From NCBI RefSeq assembly GCF_001468285.1, contig NZ_LNSB01000032.1, positions 1-63,109 of the forward strand: a stretch of 63,109 nucleotides of DNA, written 5' to 3'. This document shows, piece by piece, positions 59,802 through 63,109 of this stretch. This DNA is from Sphingopyxis sp. HIX (GTDB taxonomy: Bacteria > Pseudomonadota > Alphaproteobacteria > Sphingomonadales > Sphingomonadaceae). A program made the translations under genes and the position numbers. The notes under the pieces are model-generated. The model was not told the DNA's origin and searched no databases. It saw nothing but the letters and a program-made list of their open reading frames with translations. Position 1 is the first letter of the stretch. Each line of letters starts with the position of its first letter.

Positions 59802-60656
59802 ATGTCTCAGTTGAACATGAACAACCGTCAGGGCGGTCGCCGTCGCGGCCGCAACAACAATAACAACAATAATAACCGCTCGGGATCGGGCGGCGGCCGC
59901 GGTGGGGTCGACCAGGCCAACCGCATCGACAGCCGGGCCCGCGGCAACGCGGTCCAGATGATCGAGAAATACAAGAATCTCGCCCGCGACGCCCAGCTTT
60001 CGGGCGACCGCGTGCAGACCGAATATTATCTGCAGTTCGCCGACCATTATTTCCGCGTGCACAGCGATTTCCGCGCGCGCCAGGAAGAGCGCAACGGCGG
60101 CCAGCAGGATCGCCCCGACCGCCAGCGCGAAGTGCGCGGGGTCGAGGATTTCGACGCGCACGACGACACCGACCTCGACGAGGGCCGGGACGAGCAGGAC
60201 GAGGGTCGCGAGGACAATCGCGGCGAGCGGAATGATCGCAGCGACCGGGGCGAGCGCGACAATCGCGAGCGCAATGAGCGTGGCGACCGCAACGACCGCG
60301 GCGATCGTAATCCGAACCGCGGCAACCGCCGCGACGAGAATGACGACAATCGCGGCAATCGCCAGCGCCCCGAGCGCGTCGAAGCCGAACCGCGCGCCGA
60401 GCGCGAAGAGGAAGCCGCGGTCGAGGAAGCGCCCAAGCCCGCGCGCGCTGCGCGCCGTTCGCCGCGCCGTCCGCGCGACGAGGACGAGGGCAATGGCGGG
60501 ATCGACAGCGCCGTGCTGCCCCCCGCGATCGGCCGTCCCGCGCCCGAACCCGCCGCCGAAGCCGATGCAGCCGGCGACGAAGCACCCGCGCCCAAGGCAC
60601 GCCGCACCCGCCGCACGCTCGCCCCGCGCGGCGCCGGCGTCGAGGCCGCCGAATAG
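59802..60656 (+). CDS. DUF4167 protein with Arg/Asp/Asn-rich low-complexity tail
   Basis: This 284-residue protein has an N-terminal RG/N-rich start (RQGGRRRGRNNNNNNNN region, about 9-35), then the DUF4167 domain (RIDSRARGNAVQMIEKYKNL then ARDAQLSGDRVQTEYYLQFADHYFRVH, about 45-92). A long disordered tail of DR/ER/NR/RGDRN repeats follows (about 100-200), and then an acidic and Ala/Pro-rich end with RRTRRT. The composition suggests RNA binding and possible phase separation; no function is proven for the family. Its position after prfA-prmC is typical of alphaproteobacteria. A start at the ATG at 59817 is equally possible. Confidence 0.88.
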   Translation: MSQLNMNNRQGGRRRGRNNNNNNNNRSGSGGGRGGVDQANRIDSRARGNAVQMIEKYKNLARDAQLSGDRVQTEYYLQFADHYFRVHSDFRARQEERNGGQQDRPDRQREVRGVEDFDAHDDTDLDEGRDEQDEGREDNRGERNDRSDRGERDNRERNERGDRNDRGDRNPNRGNRRDENDDNRGNRQRPERVEAEPRAEREEEAAVEEAPKPARAARRSPRRPRDEDEGNGGIDSAVLPPAIGRPAPEPAAEADAAGDEAPAPKARRTRRTLAPRGAGVEAAE

Positions 60657-60686
60657 GCCTAGCCAAGCGGTACGACATGACATAGC

Positions 60687-60714
60687 CTCTCCCCCACAAC
60701 CATGTGGGGGAGAG
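60687..60714 (+). promoter_or_regulatory. 12-bp hairpin burying the Shine-Dalgarno of the DUF4139 gene
   Basis: CTCTCCCCCACA (60687-60698) and TGTGGGGGAGAG (60703-60714) form a perfect stem with a 4-nt loop. The 3' arm holds GGGGGAGAG, the only good ribosome-binding site, five bases before the ATG at 60720. The structure would block translation unless opened. It lacks a T-run, so termination of the DUF4167 transcript is a weaker reading. Confidence 0.55.
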
Positions 60715-60719
60715 CGATT

Positions 60720-62126
60720 ATGCGCGCTTTGGCAAGGGCTTGGCAGAAGAAGGCTTGGCTTTTGGGGGCCGCCGCCGTCCCCCTTCTGGCACCTCCCGCT
60801 TCGGCGCAGGACGAACTCGGCGGCACCGCGCAGGGCGACGTCGCGGTCACCATCTACAACAATGGCCAGTCGCTGGTGCAGGACGACCGCCAGCTCGCGG
60901 TCAGCGCCGGGCGCAACCGCATCGAATTTCCCGACGTCTCGGCGCGCATTCGGCCCGAGACGGTGACCTTGTCGGGCGGCGGGCTCGCGATCGTCGAGCA
61001 GAATTTCGACTTCGACCTGCTCACCCCCGACAAGCTCATGGACAAGGCGGTCGGCCAGTCGATCACGCTCGTGCGCACCAACCCCGCGACCGGCGCCGAA
61101 CGCAGCGAACGCGCCAAGGTCCTCGCGGCGAACGGCGGCATCGTGCTCCAGATCGGCGAGCGGATCGAGGTGCTGCGCGACGACGGCCTGCCGGTGCGCG
61201 CGGTGTTCGACCGGCTTCCCCCGAACCTGCGCGCGCGTCCGACGCTGTCGGTGACCGTGCAGGCCGAAAATGCCGGCACCGTCCCCGCACGCCTCTCCTA
61301 CCTCACGCCGAACCTCGGCTGGACCGCCGACTATGTCGCTTTGTTCGACGCCGCCAAGGGCGCGATGGACATGCAGGGGTGGGTGACGCTCACCAACTCG
61401 ACCGGCACGACCTTCACCAACGCGCGCACCTTGCTGGTCGCCGGCAGCCCGGGCGGCGGGGGCGGCTTTTCGCGGATGAACGCCTCGCTCGACGAAGCGG
61501 GGACCGAGAGCAACCAGCGCGAGCGGCTCGGCGACTATTATCTCTATCCGCTCGCCGAGCGAACGACGATCGCCAATGCGCAGCAGAAGCAGGTGAGCTT
61601 CCTCGACGTGAAGGGCGCGCCCGCGCGTTCGACCTATGAATATGTCAACGGCTGGCTCGGTGCGAGCACCGACCCGATCAGCGCGGCGAGCGTGTTGCGC
61701 TTTTCCACGTCCGCCAACGGCGGGCTCGGCGACCAGCTGCCCGCGGGGACGATCCGCGTCTATATGCGCGATGCGCGCGGCGACCCGCAGTTCATCGGCG
61801 AGAACCAGATCGGCCACACCCCGATGGGCTCGGCGATGACGCTGCGCACCGGCGACGCCTTCGACGTCAAGGTGCAGACCACCGTCGTCTCGCGTACGCG
61901 CAAGAGCGATTCGCGCTGGGTGACCAAGATGCGCTATGTCGTGACCAACGCGCGGCCGGGGCCGGTGACGGTCGACCTCGCGCAGTCGGGCCTGTGGGGC
62001 GACGTGCGGATCACCGAGGAAAGCCTCAAGAGCAACCGCGTCTCGGCCGACCGCGTCGAATGGGCGGTGCCGGTGTCCGCGAACGGCAAGACCGAAGTCA
62101 CCGCCACCTTCGATTCGCGCTACTGA
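60720..62126 (+). CDS. exported DUF4139 protein (first of a tandem pair)
   Basis: This 468-residue protein has a signal peptide (WLLGAAAVPLLAPPASAQ, 13-30). The mature part is beta-rich: VAVTIYNNGQSLVQDDRQLA is the N-terminal repeat seen in these proteins, and LTPNLGWTADYVALFDAAKG then MQGWVTLTNSTGTTFTNARTLLVAG is the DUF4139 core. The end (KTEVTATFDSRY) terminates in an aromatic residue. The function is unknown. Translation may be limited by the hairpin over its ribosome-binding site. A paralogue follows after 10 bases. Confidence 0.85.
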   Translation: MRALARAWQKKAWLLGAAAVPLLAPPASAQDELGGTAQGDVAVTIYNNGQSLVQDDRQLAVSAGRNRIEFPDVSARIRPETVTLSGGGLAIVEQNFDFDLLTPDKLMDKAVGQSITLVRTNPATGAERSERAKVLAANGGIVLQIGERIEVLRDDGLPVRAVFDRLPPNLRARPTLSVTVQAENAGTVPARLSYLTPNLGWTADYVALFDAAKGAMDMQGWVTLTNSTGTTFTNARTLLVAGSPGGGGGFSRMNASLDEAGTESNQRERLGDYYLYPLAERTTIANAQQKQVSFLDVKGAPARSTYEYVNGWLGASTDPISAASVLRFSTSANGGLGDQLPAGTIRVYMRDARGDPQFIGENQIGHTPMGSAMTLRTGDAFDVKVQTTVVSRTRKSDSRWVTKMRYVVTNARPGPVTVDLAQSGLWGDVRITEESLKSNRVSADRVEWAVPVSANGKTEVTATFDSRY

Positions 62127-62136
62127 GGCGCGGCCT

Positions 62137-63109
62137 ATGCGCTGGGCGCGCCTGATCCCGGCCTTGCTGGCGCTGCTCGCGCCGCTGTCGCTGGCGGCGC
62201 AGACCGCCGCGCGCCTGCCCGCCGCGCCGCCGCGGCCCGAGGCGCCGGTGGTGGTGTCGTCGGTGCTGCAGGACGTCGCGGTCACCGTCTATCGCGCGCC
62301 CTTCCGCGGCGCGGGGCCGATCAATCCCCAATGGCCGCAGGGTTTTGCGCTGGTCACCGAGACGCGCAAGGTGACCTTGCCCGCGGGGAGTGCGGTGCTG
62401 CGCTTCGAGGGCGTGTCCGAGGGGCTGCTGCCCGAGACCGCGGTGGTGTCGGGCCTGCCCGACGGGGTGCGCGAGAAGAATCGCGACGCGCGATTGCTGT
62501 CGCCCGCGGGGCTGGTCGATGCGTATCTCAAGCGCAGCGTCACGCTCCGCCGCACCGACCGCAAGACAGGCAAGGTGCGCGAGCAGAATGCGATCATCCA
62601 GGCGGGACCGAACGGCGGCGTGATCCTCCAGACCCCCGAGGGCTTCGAGGCGCTCGGCTGTTCGGGGCTGCCCGAGCGCATGCTCTACAGCCGCGTGCCC
62701 AAGGATCTGTCGGCGAAACCGACGCTGTCGATCCTGGTCGAATCGAGCCGCGCGCGCACCGTGACGCTCCAGCTCGTCTATCTTTCCGAAGGTTTCGACT
62801 GGGCCGCCAACTATGTCGTCGACCGCGCCGAGGGCGGCGCGGCGCTGGGCATGACCGGCTGGATCACCGTCGCCAATGGCGGGGTGACGAGCTTTCCGAA
62901 CGCGCAGCTCAACGTGATCGCCGGACGGCTCAACAAGGGCTATCGCGCACCATTGCCGCGCACCCCGCCGGGGGCGCTGCGGCTGCAATGCTGGCCGATG
63001 GACATCACCAGCACGCACCCCTTCTGGGAGCTGCCGCCGATCGTCGAGGTCGCGCAGGATTATGCCGAGGAGGTGATGGTGACGGGCAGCCGGCTGGGGC
63101 GCGTCGCGC
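62137..63109 (+). CDS. exported DUF4139-like protein, second of the pair (cut by window end)
   Basis: This open frame begins at ATG 62137 and runs without a stop to the last base of the window (324 codons seen). It starts with a signal peptide (LIPALLALLAPLSLAAQ, 6-22). Later it shows SVLQDVAVTVYRAPFRGAGP, LVYLSEGFDWAANYVVDRAE and MTGWITVANGGVTSFPNAQL then NVIAG, which align with YLTPNLGWTADYV and MQGWVTLTNSTGTTFTNART of the preceding gene. It is therefore a divergent tandem paralogue. Ten bases separate it from that gene, so an operon is likely. The C-terminal part lies outside the window. Confidence 0.85.
   Translation, partial: MRWARLIPALLALLAPLSLAAQTAARLPAAPPRPEAPVVVSSVLQDVAVTVYRAPFRGAGPINPQWPQGFALVTETRKVTLPAGSAVLRFEGVSEGLLPETAVVSGLPDGVREKNRDARLLSPAGLVDAYLKRSVTLRRTDRKTGKVREQNAIIQAGPNGGVILQTPEGFEALGCSGLPERMLYSRVPKDLSAKPTLSILVESSRARTVTLQLVYLSEGFDWAANYVVDRAEGGAALGMTGWITVANGGVTSFPNAQLNVIAGRLNKGYRAPLPRTPPGALRLQCWPMDITSTHPFWELPPIVEVAQDYAEEVMVTGSRLGRVA

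Noticed and set aside
59564..59863. 99-codon frame upstream of the DUF4167 gene
   Set aside because: It overlaps the DUF4167 start in another frame, is Arg/Gly-rich, lacks a ribosome-binding site and ends in a shadow of the Asn-rich region.

Overview
The window is a strongly GC-rich stretch of an alphaproteobacterial chromosome. The most likely source is the order Sphingomonadales, and a Sphingopyxis-like genome fits best. This is inference from several traits: a large TonB-dependent receptor of the Xanthomonas/Caulobacter type, a ~1,575-residue NAD glutamate dehydrogenase, prfA-prmC followed by a DUF4167 gene, hflK-hflC-degP, and many short intergenic palindromic repeats. No phage, plasmid, CRISPR, rRNA or tRNA gene was seen.

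Layout. 1-3.3 kb (minus strand): translation/secretion block secE-nusG-(acyl-CoA thioesterase II)-rplK-rplA. 3.3-17.6 kb: an alpha-glucan (malto-oligosaccharide) utilisation locus. A sugar MFS permease and a LacI regulator lie on the minus strand. Divergently from them run a TonB receptor, a flavin-dependent halogenase homologue, a secreted GH13 amylase, a cytoplasmic-type GH13 alpha-glucosidase, a secreted GH97 and a second halogenase homologue, with overlapping or nearly touching frames. 17.7-28.2 kb: a GATase-1 protein, a PAS protein, the giant glutamate dehydrogenase, an ATP-grasp enzyme, a small RHH protein, a LuxR-HTH/DUF4019 membrane protein and a PhaB-type reductase. 28.3-36.1 kb (minus): a DUF1963 protein, ferrochelatase coupled to an orphan molybdopterin hydroxylase large subunit, a lipoprotein, a CoA-binding protein and Mrp. 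36.2-44.9 kb (plus): hflK-hflC-degP, a VOC protein, an alkyltransferase-like protein, a HerA-like ATPase, a divergent globin-like protein and a cytochrome P450. 45-53.7 kb: a small exported protein, a thioesterase, an amidase, queF, a Pro/Ala-rich membrane protein, a sulfurtransferase, chrA, and metC overlapping mscS. 53.7-63.1 kb: ppa and an M61 peptidase (minus), then hisS-prfA-prmC, DUF4167, and two tandem DUF4139 proteins, the second cut by the window end.

How it works together. The glucan locus reads as a coherent route. Outer-membrane uptake by the receptor is followed by periplasmic cleavage by the signal-peptide-bearing GH13 and GH97 enzymes, import by the MFS permease, cytoplasmic hydrolysis by the second GH13 enzyme, and LacI control. 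The two halogenase homologues are the unexplained members.

The intergenic space is unusually repeat-rich. At least five families of palindromic or composite elements recur. One element supplies the stop codons of both genes that flank it. Two regulatory-looking sites each occur twice, at unrelated genes: TTGACA-N4-TGTCAA at the starts of the MFS gene and a thioesterase gene, and TTCA-N7-TTCAGC upstream of degP and of the Pro/Ala-rich membrane protein gene. No laboratory data or database searches support these calls; all are from reading the sequence.
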